Shown here piece by piece: positions 1 through 11,147 of a stretch of 64,000 bases of DNA. A model generated the notes under the pieces. The model did no database searches. It was not told the DNA's origin and saw only the letters and a list, made by a program, of their open reading frames with translations. The stretch spans positions 62,001-126,000 of the forward strand of contig CAIQUZ010000114.1 of NCBI GenBank assembly GCA_903875135.1. Reading direction: 5' to 3'. Every line of letters begins with the position of its first letter. The stretch's first letter is position 1. Made by a program: the position numbers and the translations under genes. This DNA is from an uncultured beta proteobacterium. Its GTDB lineage: Bacteria > Pseudomonadota > Gammaproteobacteria > Burkholderiales > Burkholderiaceae.

Positions 1-921
1 TCCCATCATCGTCAGTTGGCTCAGTGGCCAATGCAGGCTCAAGAAGATATTTTAGCGAGTGATCCTGATGCGTTAATTGCATCGGGTATCGCTTATGTGC
101 AAGGGCAGGGCCAAAAAATAGATGGTGGATTACTGCTCTCTGGCCAATGGGGATTTTCTTCTGGAGTAGATATTTCATCCTGGAATATGCTTGCCTGCAC
201 GATAAAAGACGAGAACAACAAACCGATCGATTGGTGTATGTGTTTAGTTCCTAAAGAAGATTACGAAATCGTTGATGATTGGCAAACGATGGGGATGCGT
301 GGCACTGGAAGTCGCACTGTTAAATGTAAAGATATTTTTATTCCCGAGCATCGGGTGTTGTCGATGCATATTCATCGTCCTGGATTTCATTTCCCAGGAT
401 TAAAAATTCACACGAACCCTATGTTTAAAGTACCGAATAGTTCTGTTGGAGGTAATGGGATAGCTGGTGCAATGATTGCTAATGCGCAAACGATGCTCAA
501 TGAGACGACTGAATGGATCAAGTCCAAAAGTACAAGTTATACGGGGGCAAAAATGTCCGATATTCCCACATTGCAATTAAAAATTGCGAATGCTAGTGGT
601 AAGATAGATGCCGCTTATACATGGCTGATGAGTAATTGCATAGAGGCAGAAATGACCTATAAAAATGGTCAAACTTTTGATGTTGAAGCAAAGCTAAAGT
701 ATCGTCGCAATACTGCCATGGGTATGAAGATGGCAAATGAGGCAGTCGATATATTGCATGAGCTTCTTGGCGCAAATGGGATTTATGAAAAGCATTCATT
801 TGAAAGAATGTTTAGAGATGCACATGCTTCTGCGGGACACTTTGTCTTTAATCAAGACGCGCAATTAATTCCATACGGGCTTAAAGTTTTAGGTGGGGAG
901 TTTAAGAGTCCCACCATGTAA
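1..921 (+). CDS. Acyl-CoA dehydrogenase-fold flavin-dependent monooxygenase (HsaA/HpaH-like), 5' truncated by window
   Basis: Frame is open from base 1 (SHHRQLAQWPMQAQEDIL...); the TTG at 16 is not a convincing start. Motifs include GLLLSGQWGFSSGVD and GMRGTGSRTVKCKDIFIPEHRVL. Confidence 0.75.
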   Translation, partial: SHHRQLAQWPMQAQEDILASDPDALIASGIAYVQGQGQKIDGGLLLSGQWGFSSGVDISSWNMLACTIKDENNKPIDWCMCLVPKEDYEIVDDWQTMGMRGTGSRTVKCKDIFIPEHRVLSMHIHRPGFHFPGLKIHTNPMFKVPNSSVGGNGIAGAMIANAQTMLNETTEWIKSKSTSYTGAKMSDIPTLQLKIANASGKIDAAYTWLMSNCIEAEMTYKNGQTFDVEAKLKYRRNTAMGMKMANEAVDILHELLGANGIYEKHSFERMFRDAHASAGHFVFNQDAQLIPYGLKVLGGEFKSPTM

Positions 922-946
922 TACAACAAGAAATTAGTCGCGAATG

Positions 947-969
947 AGGCGCTTATAAAGCGCCTTTTT
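947..969 (+). terminator. Rho-independent terminator overlapping the end of the convergent gene
   Basis: AGGCGCTT-ATA-AAGCGCCT followed by TTTTC; 8 bp perfect stem. Confidence 0.7.
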
Positions 970-1621
970 CTTTCAGAGTTCGATCAACCCAAGAGTCATC
1001 ATAAGTGCCATCAAGAATCGACTGAATAGTAGAAACTTCTTGAGCTACTTTTGCTTTGCCAAGCTTGACCGCTTCTTGAGCTAAGCGTCTTGGAATAGCA
1101 ATGACGCCATCCAAGTCGCCTAGAATGATATCTCCAGGGTGAACGAGCATATCACCAATGATGACAGGTTCGTTAATCGTTCCGGGGCCATCTTTAAATG
1201 GGCCGCGTAAAGAAATCGACTTTGCCCAGCAGGGAAATTCTTCACGATCAAAAGCATCGATATCTCGTACTGCACCGTTCACAACACAGGCGACAGCGCC
1301 TCTTTTTTTTGCAATCATCATTAGAATTTCGCCAAATAAAGCACGATCCATATCGCCATTACCATCGATGACCAGTGCATCCCCCGGTTGTATTAATTGC
1401 AAAGCTTTGTGGATCATCAAGTTATCACCAGAGCGAACTTTGACCGTAAAGGCGTTCGCACATATCGAGATGGGAGATTTATTAATTGGCAGAATTTGCT
1501 TTGCCACTAAATCTCGGCCAAGGGCGTCGCTGATGATGGAGGTGGCTATTCCTCTAAGATTAGCTATTTCTGATTGAAGGGGCTCAACACGAGCGGAGAT
1601 GATATATCCGTAAGAAGCCAT
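953..1621 (-). CDS. RraA-like / 4-hydroxy-4-methyl-2-oxoglutarate aldolase family protein
   Basis: 222 aa; GDALVIDGNGDMDRALFGEI, VVNGAVRDIDAF and PGDIILGDLDGVIAIP are typical of the RraA/HMG aldolase family. Confidence 0.8.
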   Translation of the reverse strand: MASYGYIISARVEPLQSEIANLRGIATSIISDALGRDLVAKQILPINKSPISICANAFTVKVRSGDNLMIHKALQLIQPGDALVIDGNGDMDRALFGEILMMIAKKRGAVACVVNGAVRDIDAFDREEFPCWAKSISLRGPFKDGPGTINEPVIIGDMLVHPGDIILGDLDGVIAIPRRLAQEAVKLGKAKVAQEVSTIQSILDGTYDDSWVDRTLKEKGAL

Positions 1622-1743
1622 AAAGCCTTTCCAAAGTAGGGAGTTTTATTCTAATCAATTTTGTATGTAAACCAAAGCTTTGAAAGATTGATAAATAAAT
1701 ATCTATTTAAATCAATATTTTATGGATTTTAATAGGGGGGTGC

Positions 1744-1772
1744 TTGCAAACTTTACGAAGGTTCTCTATACT
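1744..1772 (+). promoter_or_regulatory. Sigma70-like promoter of groESL
   Basis: TTGCAA - 17 bp - TATACT immediately upstream of CIRCE. Confidence 0.65.
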
Positions 1773-1775
1773 TTG

Positions 1776-1802
1776 TTAGCAATCACTGAGGTAGAGTGCT
1801 AA
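1776..1802 (+). promoter_or_regulatory. CIRCE element (HrcA operator)
   Basis: TTAGCAATC-N9-GAGTGCTAA; one mismatch to consensus TTAGCACTC-N9-GAGTGCTAA; upstream of groES, with hrcA at 55.4 kb. Confidence 0.9.
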
Positions 1803-1861
1803 TTGCAACTTTAGTGAATAGCTTTATTAATTGTTTTAATTTTATTGAAAGAGGGGATTGC

Positions 1862-2152
1862 ATGAACTTACGTCCTTTGCATGATCGAGTGATCATCAAA
1901 CGTTTGGATAACGAAACAAAAACAGCTTCCGGAATTGTTATTCCTGAAAACGCAGCTGAAAAACCTGACCAAGGTGAAGTTTTAGCGGTTGGGCCTGGAA
2001 AAAGAGACGAACAAGGTAAACATATTGCTGTTGACGTTAAAGTCGGCGACAAAGTCTTATTTGGTAAATATGCTGGTCAAACAGTAAAAGTTGATGGTGA
2101 TGAGCTTCTCGTAATGCGTGAAGAAGACATCATGGCCGTTGTTCAAAAATAA
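1862..2152 (+). CDS. groES: Co-chaperonin GroES
   Basis: [40 protein letters not shown]; the ATG at 1862 is preferred over the extended ORF start at 1796, which overlaps CIRCE. Confidence 0.97.
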   Translation: MNLRPLHDRVIIKRLDNETKTASGIVIPENAAEKPDQGEVLAVGPGKRDEQGKHIAVDVKVGDKVLFGKYAGQTVKVDGDELLVMREEDIMAVVQK

Positions 2153-2168
2153 GCATCATTCTCAGTAG

Positions 2169-3830
<1,662 letters not shown>

Positions 3831-3850
3831 TTTGCTTCTTAAGCAAAACT

Positions 3851-3873
3851 AAGGCACCTACGGGTGCCTTTTT
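3851..3873 (+). terminator. Rho-independent terminator of groESL
   Basis: AAGGCACC-TACG-GGTGCCTT-TTT; 8 bp stem with a UNCG-type tetraloop. Confidence 0.85.
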
Positions 3874-3907
3874 AATGTTGCAATGAAAATATAGTATTAT
3901 TTCAAAA

Positions 3908-4402
3908 ATGAAAAATTTGAAATTACTCATCTTGGCAATATCGATTATTTTGCCGATTACATCTTTTGCAGAAGGTGCACACAAACATCTAGAACAAATT
4001 ATTGCAGACTATTTAGTCTGGGTGGTCATTCTACTCGTACCTGTTGCGGTAATTTATCTATTTTGGAAAATACATATTCTTCCGGAACTATATGCTGAAA
4101 AAGTACATCACCCACAAACAAAACTAATCCAAGTGATCTGTATCATGTCGATTATTTTTGGTGGAATACTTTGGCCACTAGCTTGGATATTGGCTTACTC
4201 TAAACCCGTCTTACATAAAATGGCTTATGGGACCGATAAATCAGATGATTACTACCTAGACCCTGATGGTAAACACGCCGAAAAACCGCTTAGTCTGGCT
4301 ATCGTTGAAGATGAGATTTCCAATCTCAAAGAAAAACTTGATGGACTAGAACAAAGAAGAAATAAAGCTATTCAATCTCAAAATAAAGCAATCGTCTCTT
4401 AG
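3908..4402 (+). CDS. DUF3302 / YiaW-like inner membrane protein
   Basis: Signal/TM segment, VVILLVPVAVIYLFWKIHILPELYAEKVHHPQT and a second TM; followed by an HlyD-family gene as in the yiaW/yiaV arrangement. Confidence 0.65.
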   Translation: MKNLKLLILAISIILPITSFAEGAHKHLEQIIADYLVWVVILLVPVAVIYLFWKIHILPELYAEKVHHPQTKLIQVICIMSIIFGGILWPLAWILAYSKPVLHKMAYGTDKSDDYYLDPDGKHAEKPLSLAIVEDEISNLKEKLDGLEQRRNKAIQSQNKAIVS

Positions 4403-4409
4403 GCAAACA

Positions 4410-5561
4410 ATGTTAGAACTTATACTCGGTGGATATGCTGCTTTAATTTGGTTCATTTTTATTAAGAAAAAATGGCTACCTTGGAATATTAAATCTCAGA
4501 TTGGTTCTGCCATTGGTGGCATTGTACTTTTAGCCACCATCATCTTTACAGTCAATATTATTACTCCGGGTTCTGAGGATGTTCGAGTCATTAATTTTGT
4601 TACTGAAGTAGTACCTAGGGTGCAAGGTACTATAACAAGGGTTGCGGTTGAGGGCAATACGATTGTCAAGAAGGGCGATATTCTGATCGAGATAGATGAG
4701 AAGCCCTACCAATTAAAAGTAAAACAACTGGAAGCGCAGCTTGCCGATACAGTCGCATCTGCGAAGACTTTGCAACAGACTTATAACGCGGCTCAAGCAA
4801 ATAGTTCAGCAGCTCAAGCAAATTTAGATCTCATGAAAAAACGTTTCACTGAATCATCTGATCTGGCTAAAACTGGAGCTGGTAATCGATACGATGTAGA
4901 GTACTTTCAAGCGGAGGTTCGTAAAGCACAAGGGGCATTTGATACAGCCAAATCATCTGAAAAAACAGCTCAGCTAAGACTAAATGCGGTGGTTGGTGAA
5001 GATAATGCGTCTGTTGCTCAAATCAAATCACAATTAGAGAGTGCTAAGTATGATTTGGAATCCTGTGTTGTCAGAGCTCCAGCTGATGGGTATCCCGTAG
5101 CAGTTACGGTCCGCCCTGGAAATTATGCTGTTTCCATGCCTCTGCGTCCATTAATGAGTTTTGTTTGGTATGACCAGCGTATTATTGCTTTTTTTGATCA
5201 AAATGAACTGCGTTATGTTCAACCAGGTAACGATGTAGAACTGACATTAAAAGCCTTGCCAGGAAAAGTGATTTACGGCAAAGTTGATTCTATTGTCTGG
5301 GCATCAAGTCAAGGTCAAATCGTACAATCTGGAACGATACCGACAGCTCCTGCCGAGATGTTGCATGCTCCATTACCCCTCAAGTATGCGGTAAAAATCA
5401 TTCCTATAGAAATGGATGGTGAGCCTATTCCTACAATGCCCATGGGGGCAAGAGGGATGGGGGGTATTTATACTGAACATCTAAAGCCACTCCATATTGT
5501 CAGAATGCTCGTGATCCGATTACACGCAATCCTCAACAATTTGGTATTTAAATTACCTTAA
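4410..5561 (+). CDS. HlyD/EmrA-type membrane fusion (periplasmic adaptor) protein, YiaV/YibH-like
   Basis: N-terminal TMs, VVPRVQGTITRVAVEGNTIVKKGDILIEID lipoyl motif, coiled-coil hairpin, CVVRAPADGYPVAVTVRPG. Confidence 0.85.
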   Translation: MLELILGGYAALIWFIFIKKKWLPWNIKSQIGSAIGGIVLLATIIFTVNIITPGSEDVRVINFVTEVVPRVQGTITRVAVEGNTIVKKGDILIEIDEKPYQLKVKQLEAQLADTVASAKTLQQTYNAAQANSSAAQANLDLMKKRFTESSDLAKTGAGNRYDVEYFQAEVRKAQGAFDTAKSSEKTAQLRLNAVVGEDNASVAQIKSQLESAKYDLESCVVRAPADGYPVAVTVRPGNYAVSMPLRPLMSFVWYDQRIIAFFDQNELRYVQPGNDVELTLKALPGKVIYGKVDSIVWASSQGQIVQSGTIPTAPAEMLHAPLPLKYAVKIIPIEMDGEPIPTMPMGARGMGGIYTEHLKPLHIVRMLVIRLHAILNNLVFKLP

Positions 5562-5563
5562 GG

Positions 5564-6961
5564 ATGAACATCATGAATCATCGGGGCTTCATCGTTTCGA
5601 TTGTGGCTAGTGGGTTATTGTTTGCTTGTGCAAGTCCTACCCCAAAACAAAGCGATGTCCTAAATCTTGCGCTTGGTAAAACTGACGTCATCCCTCAGTG
5701 GAGTAGTGAATTTTCTGCAGGTAAATTTGACGAGATGACTCTCGGATTTCCTCTAGAAGCACAACTGAAAAGTTTGATTCAAGAAGCGATTGTTAATAAT
5801 CCAGATATACGTATGGCACTGGCAAAAATTGATCAATCTCGAGGTGTATTGTCAATGACATCGGGATCTCGCTTACCCAATATTGGCATAGGGGCTCAAA
5901 CTGGTACTTCAACGATACCAACTTCTACGGCAGCGATCTCTGGAGCGGGCTTAATCGCTTCTTGGGAATTAGATATTTGGGGTAGGTATGCATCAGCAGC
6001 AGCAGGAAGTAAAGCACGGGTCAAAGCCTCAGAGCTCGACCGATTCTACGCACAACAAATGTTGGCAGCGAGTGTGATTAAGGCTTGGATTGCTATTACG
6101 GAAGGAAAACAGCAGGTGGCTTTAAGCCAACAGATGTTCGATGAAGCTAAGCAACAAAATCAGCTCTTGGTTCAAGGTGAACGAGTGGGTAGAAATACAG
6201 CTCAAGAAGTCACTCAAAATTTAGCTTCAGTCGATATCTACCAAAATCAATTGATTGCCTATCAATATCAACTGAATCAAGCGAAGCGATCAATGGAAAT
6301 TTTGCTTGGGCGTTACCCAGCTACGCAAATTGATTCAAGTAATATTTTTCCATCCCCAATCACAGAAATACCCGCAGGTATTCCCTCAGAAATCATCGCA
6401 AGAAGACCCGATGTTTTAGCCGCACAGGAAAGATATAACGCGGCCTTTTATGATGTTGAAGAAGCGAAGCGAGCTCGGTTACCATCGATTAAGATTACCG
6501 GGGGCGTTGGTTATATTCAAGACTCTGCAATTTTGCTCACCAATGGTATTAGTAATCCAATTAATAGCTTGACTGCCTCATTGTTCATGCCACTGTTCAT
6601 GGGTGGTCAGTTATTAGCTCAACAAGACATCAAGACCGCTAAGCAAAGCGAAATATTAGCGAACTATGGCAAAGTATCTCTGAATGCGTTCAACGAAGTT
6701 GAAAGTAGTTTAGATAACGATGTAAAGCTAAAGAGTCGTCAATCAGCTTTGGCATCACAAACGCAGAATATGAGTAAGTCAGTTGATTTTGAAAAACAAA
6801 AATTTCAAGTTGGTAAGTCTGATCAATTTCAAGTCTTGCAACAAGAGATTCAGTTAGGGAATGCAAAAAGTAATTTGATCAAAATTTCTGCAGATCGACT
6901 GAGAAATCGTGTGGATTTACATCAATCACTCGGCGGTCATTTCATTGCTGGTATTCGTTAA
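5564..6961 (+). CDS. NodT/OprM-family outer membrane efflux lipoprotein
   Basis: Lipobox-like LLFACAS; ASWELDIWGRYASAAAGSKARVKASE and IPSEIIARRPDVLAAQERYNAAFYDVEEAKRARLPSI are typical OMF motifs. Confidence 0.9.
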   Translation: MNIMNHRGFIVSIVASGLLFACASPTPKQSDVLNLALGKTDVIPQWSSEFSAGKFDEMTLGFPLEAQLKSLIQEAIVNNPDIRMALAKIDQSRGVLSMTSGSRLPNIGIGAQTGTSTIPTSTAAISGAGLIASWELDIWGRYASAAAGSKARVKASELDRFYAQQMLAASVIKAWIAITEGKQQVALSQQMFDEAKQQNQLLVQGERVGRNTAQEVTQNLASVDIYQNQLIAYQYQLNQAKRSMEILLGRYPATQIDSSNIFPSPITEIPAGIPSEIIARRPDVLAAQERYNAAFYDVEEAKRARLPSIKITGGVGYIQDSAILLTNGISNPINSLTASLFMPLFMGGQLLAQQDIKTAKQSEILANYGKVSLNAFNEVESSLDNDVKLKSRQSALASQTQNMSKSVDFEKQKFQVGKSDQFQVLQQEIQLGNAKSNLIKISADRLRNRVDLHQSLGGHFIAGIR

Positions 6962-8652
6962 TTTCCGCTAAGAATACTGGAACACTCGCCGCCTGGGAAT
7001 TGAATTTTTTTGAAAAAATTCAACCAATCATTGGTTAAAGGTGATACTTTAATTTTGTTGATTTTAGTTTTATCCTCGGGTAATAGTTGGATAAAGGCTA
7101 GCCAACGATTGTTATCTTCATCTTGGACGATTGTGTAGCTAGCAAGATTTTTGGGATTTAAATTTTGACTATCCTTATAGACAAAGCAGCCCATTCTAGA
7201 GATCTTTTTTTCGGACAACCATCGAATGCCACCGAGCGACTCTGTGGTCTCTAAACTTCTCTGCCAAGGGATGGCATCTGAAGAAAAACTTAAATCAATA
7301 TCTTTTCCACCATTAAATTCAGCAATTTCATTAAATCGATTTTCTTTCGCTAGCAAAGTACGTCGAAAATTATTTAATACTGGTCCAATCTGGTTTTTCC
7401 AACTTAAATATTGACTTCCAAAGCCGTCTTGTACGTCACCGATAATAAATTGCGGCTCACCATCACCATAAATTTTATATAGATAGTTATGAATATTGGG
7501 TGCTTGATCAAAACAAACGTTGACTAGCTGTGGTTTGGTATACCAATCAGTCCCTTTTTTTGCCTCGTCGATAAATGATTTCATCACAATCGCCGTGTCC
7601 ATATAATTAAGACCAGAGTTTTTTAACTTCTCAAATCCGATACTACAAGCATTCTTTAACGAGACACCTTCGGCATTACTCATCATCTGTAGAAGACTTG
7701 GCGATTTATCATTGAGTAATTGAAGAAAATTTTGATTTCCTTTTAAAGTGGGATGATTCAAAACATTGGTAGAGGAAATACCCTCACGATTGGGAATATC
7801 ATTGATGCCAAAGGCGGAGGGATCAAATAGAGTCTTGGTGTACGTAAAGGACAGCTTGACTGTGAGTATTTGAGATTTATTCGCGTTAGGGTCAAGTTGT
7901 AGGGCTTGTATCTTTTTATCAGGAGTGCTTCCAAGAGTTCCCTCAGCACGGTAAACAGGCACTTCAATCATGTCTATACCATTTCGGATTTCAGGCCAAC
8001 CAAATGTCATTGGGACCTTGCCATTGAGACTACCTTTAAGCATATCTTGAGTACGTTTTTGCGCATCGGATAACACTGGATTTGCAAAGATGGAAGTTGC
8101 CCCTGCAATGGTGGTGGCCGTTCCGCCTGTCGCCACTATTGCAGCAGCGCCCAAGAGGAATTGTGCGGAACCCACTAAATCATTGTTTGAATCAGTTGCG
8201 GTTTTGACATTAACGATTAATGAAAGGCTTCCCGGATTAAAAGTTGAAAAAGGTTTTAAAAGAGAGTTCGATACAATTCTGAGAGGGATCGTGCTCAGGG
8301 ATGCACACTGATTGGCATTATCTCTGCCATCAAATGTGGCTAGTGGAATTTCAATCTCTTCGTTTTGTCCAAAAAAGCCATTTTTGGTAATTGAGATTAA
8401 AAGCTGCGTCTTTTCACTACTTAAAAAGCTTTTATTGGATAGGGAGACACAGCTTGAAATTGGAATGACTTCAGACGTGATCGTAATGTATCCATCATTA
8501 CCATAACTATCGGCTAAATAGGCGGGCGTGTCTCTTGGATAAAACGTTGGGTTAATATCGGGGAAAAAGAACGAGCTTGCAAATCCCTCATTGGAGCAAA
8601 GGCTAGAAAGACAAGTGACGACGATCAACACACAACAACGGAACTTTTTCAT
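6958..8652 (-). CDS. Uncharacterised secreted protein, 564 aa
   Basis: Long ORF with N-terminal signal peptide (MKKFRCCVLIVVTCLSSLCSNEGFAS); no family recognised. Confidence 0.7.
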   Translation of the reverse strand: MKKFRCCVLIVVTCLSSLCSNEGFASSFFFPDINPTFYPRDTPAYLADSYGNDGYITITSEVIPISSCVSLSNKSFLSSEKTQLLISITKNGFFGQNEEIEIPLATFDGRDNANQCASLSTIPLRIVSNSLLKPFSTFNPGSLSLIVNVKTATDSNNDLVGSAQFLLGAAAIVATGGTATTIAGATSIFANPVLSDAQKRTQDMLKGSLNGKVPMTFGWPEIRNGIDMIEVPVYRAEGTLGSTPDKKIQALQLDPNANKSQILTVKLSFTYTKTLFDPSAFGINDIPNREGISSTNVLNHPTLKGNQNFLQLLNDKSPSLLQMMSNAEGVSLKNACSIGFEKLKNSGLNYMDTAIVMKSFIDEAKKGTDWYTKPQLVNVCFDQAPNIHNYLYKIYGDGEPQFIIGDVQDGFGSQYLSWKNQIGPVLNNFRRTLLAKENRFNEIAEFNGGKDIDLSFSSDAIPWQRSLETTESLGGIRWLSEKKISRMGCFVYKDSQNLNPKNLASYTIVQDEDNNRWLAFIQLLPEDKTKINKIKVSPLTNDWLNFFKKIQFPGGECSSILSGN

Positions 8653-8707
8653 GAGCTACTCTATAAAGATATAAATAGAGTTTAATGCTAAAAAGTACCA
8701 AGATGCT

Positions 8708-9103
8708 TTATTCAGGTATGACAGCTGTTACTTCGATTTCCACTTTTGCCCGGTCTTCAATTAGAGCAACCACTTGAACAGCGGTCATAGCGATATCATA
8801 ATAGCCAATAATTTCTTTGAAGGCTTTTCCGATTTCTCGACTGGCTGCGAGATATTCTTTTTTATCAACAACATACCAAGTCATTCGGGTAATATGTTCA
8901 GGCTTGCCATGGGCTGTTCTTAACACGGCAACAATATTTTCTAAGGCAAGTCGGGCCTGAGCAGCAAAATCGTCGGACTGAAATTGATAGTTAGAGTCCC
9001 AACCAATCATCCCAGCAATAAAAATCATACGACCTTGAGCAGAAACGCCATTAGCGTAACCTTTTGGTCTAGGCCATCCTTCAGGTAATAAAACTTGCAT
9101 CAA
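8708..9103 (-). CDS. RidA/YjgF family protein (enamine/imine deaminase-like)
   Basis: GYANGVSAQGRMIFIAGMIGWD...FAAQARLALENIVAVLRTAHGKPEHITRMTWYVVDKKEY. Confidence 0.85.
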   Translation of the reverse strand: MMQVLLPEGWPRPKGYANGVSAQGRMIFIAGMIGWDSNYQFQSDDFAAQARLALENIVAVLRTAHGKPEHITRMTWYVVDKKEYLAASREIGKAFKEIIGYYDIAMTAVQVVALIEDRAKVEIEVTAVIPE

Positions 9104-9110
9104 TCATCCT

Positions 9111-10274
9111 TTATTGAGTTGGGTTTTTTAATAATTCACGGGCAATAATTAATTGTTGAACTTCGGAGGCGCCTTCATAGATACGGAGCGCTCGGATATC
9201 TCGATACAGTTTTTCTACAACATGACCAGATACCACTCCAAGTCCGCCAAACATTTGAAGGGCTTGATCAATCACCAGTTGAGCTTCCTCAGTCGCAATT
9301 AACTTAGCCATCGCGGCCTCTTTGGTAATCACTTTTCCTTGATCACGTAACCATGCTGCTCGATAGATGAGTAATGCTGCACTATCGATACTCGTTGCCA
9401 TTTTTGCAAGCTTGGCTTGAGTTATTTGAAAATCCGCCAAATGTTGTCCAAACATTTGGCGTTGCTTTGCATGGGTAAGGGCTTCATCAAATGCGCGCTT
9501 AGCGAAACCTAAAGCAGCGGCTGCGACAGAAGTTCTAAATACATCAAGTGTGCGCATTGCAATTTTAAATCCCTCACCGCCTAGCCCAATTCGTTGGGAT
9601 AGTGGAACTTTGCATTGGTTAAACTTTAGCCTTGCCAAAGGGTGAGGGGCAATCACATGAATGCGTTCGGTAATTTCTAGGCCGGGGGTGTTCGAATCGA
9701 CTATCCAGGCACTGATCCCCTTTGTTCCAATACTCTTGGGCTCTCTCGCAAAAACGACATAAAAGTTCGCAATACCGCCATTAGAAATCCATGTTTTTTC
9801 ACCATCAATGACGGCGTAATCTGCTTGTTCGGTCGCTTGACATTGCATTGCAGCTACATCAGATCCGGCGTGTGGTTCTGAGAGAGCAAATGCAGCAATT
9901 TTTTTACCCGATACTACATCTGGTAAGTAGTTCGATTTTTGTGCTGAACTACCTGCGATACTGATTGCTCCAGAACCTAACCCTTGCATCGCAAATGAGA
10001 AATCAGCTAAGCCTTCATGATAGGCCAGAATTTCACGACTAAGACAGATTGTACGGGTATCAATCGTATCAAAATTACCACCGAACTGTTTTCCGCTAAC
10101 TGTCGATTTAAGCCATCCATCTTGACCTAATAGACGAACTAAATGTTGACAAGTAGCATCAACGTCCGCATGGGAAGATGATGCAATATTTTTACTAGAC
10201 CAAGCATCTAATTCATGAAATAGCTGACGATGATGTCCTTCAAAAAAAGGGAGGTTTAAAAACGAGTCATTCAT
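9111..10274 (-). CDS. Acyl-CoA dehydrogenase
   Basis: FALSEPHAGSDVAAM, DGEKTWISNGGIANFYVVFA, QMFGGLGVVSGHVVEKLYRDIRALRIYEGASEVQQLIIAREL. Confidence 0.93.
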   Translation of the reverse strand: MNDSFLNLPFFEGHHRQLFHELDAWSSKNIASSSHADVDATCQHLVRLLGQDGWLKSTVSGKQFGGNFDTIDTRTICLSREILAYHEGLADFSFAMQGLGSGAISIAGSSAQKSNYLPDVVSGKKIAAFALSEPHAGSDVAAMQCQATEQADYAVIDGEKTWISNGGIANFYVVFAREPKSIGTKGISAWIVDSNTPGLEITERIHVIAPHPLARLKFNQCKVPLSQRIGLGGEGFKIAMRTLDVFRTSVAAAALGFAKRAFDEALTHAKQRQMFGQHLADFQITQAKLAKMATSIDSAALLIYRAAWLRDQGKVITKEAAMAKLIATEEAQLVIDQALQMFGGLGVVSGHVVEKLYRDIRALRIYEGASEVQQLIIARELLKNPTQ

Positions 10275-10279
10275 TTTGT

Positions 10280-11137
10280 CTAGTTACCTTCAAAGATCGG
10301 CTTTTGTTTATCGACAAACGCATGGTATGCCCTGTGAAAGTCTTCCGTTAACATGCAAATGGCTTGAGCTTGCGCTTCGGATTCAATCGCTTGATCAATA
10401 GTCATTGACCATTCCTGATGTAGCATCGTTTTGGTGATGCCATTGGCAAAAGTGGGTCCATCAGCAATCAGTTTTGCTTGTTTCGTGGCATGAGCCAATA
10501 ACGCATCAGGACTGACAAGTTGATTAAAAAACCCCCAACGCTCACCCTCTTCAGCACTCATTGAGCGACCAAAAAAGAGTAACTCACTAGCTCGGCCTTG
10601 CCCAATAATGCGAGGTAGCATCGCGCACGCTCCCATATCGCAGCCAGCAAGACCTACCCGATTAAATAAAAAGGCTGTTTTACAGGTAGGTGTTCCGTAA
10701 CGTAAATCAGACGCCATTGCAATGATGGCGCCCGCCCCTGCGCAGATACCATCAACTGCTGCAATGATGGGTTGAGGGCATTTCCGCATCGCTTTGACAA
10801 GCTCCCCAGTCATTCGCGTAAACATCAGTAATTCTGGAGTTTTAAGTGCAATGAGTGGGCCGATAATTTCATGGACATCACCTCCGGAACAGAAATTGTT
10901 TCCGGCACCATGAATCACAACAGCTTTTACATCAGAGGCAAATTGCAACGCAAGAAATAGGTCTCTTAACTCAGCATAAGATTCGAAGGTTAAGGGATTT
11001 TTACGATCAGGACGATTGAGGGTGATCGTACCGACTTTCTCTTTAACAGCCCACAGGAAATGTTGCGCTTGATAGTTCGTCATCTCTTTACGATTATGAT
11101 CAAGTAGACCTGGATCCACGTTTTCTAAATAGTTCAT
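10280..11137 (-). CDS. Enoyl-CoA hydratase/isomerase family protein
   Basis: [63 protein letters not shown]; the ATG at 11137 (MNYLENVD) is preferred over the extended start. Confidence 0.9.
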   Translation of the reverse strand: MNYLENVDPGLLDHNRKEMTNYQAQHFLWAVKEKVGTITLNRPDRKNPLTFESYAELRDLFLALQFASDVKAVVIHGAGNNFCSGGDVHEIIGPLIALKTPELLMFTRMTGELVKAMRKCPQPIIAAVDGICAGAGAIIAMASDLRYGTPTCKTAFLFNRVGLAGCDMGACAMLPRIIGQGRASELLFFGRSMSAEEGERWGFFNQLVSPDALLAHATKQAKLIADGPTFANGITKTMLHQEWSMTIDQAIESEAQAQAICMLTEDFHRAYHAFVDKQKPIFEGN

Positions 11138-11147
11138 AGGGGTTCTC

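Noticed and set aside
1158-1577. 139-aa + strand ORF opposite the RraA-like gene
   Set aside because: Antisense shadow of a well-supported coding frame; no family signature or RBS.
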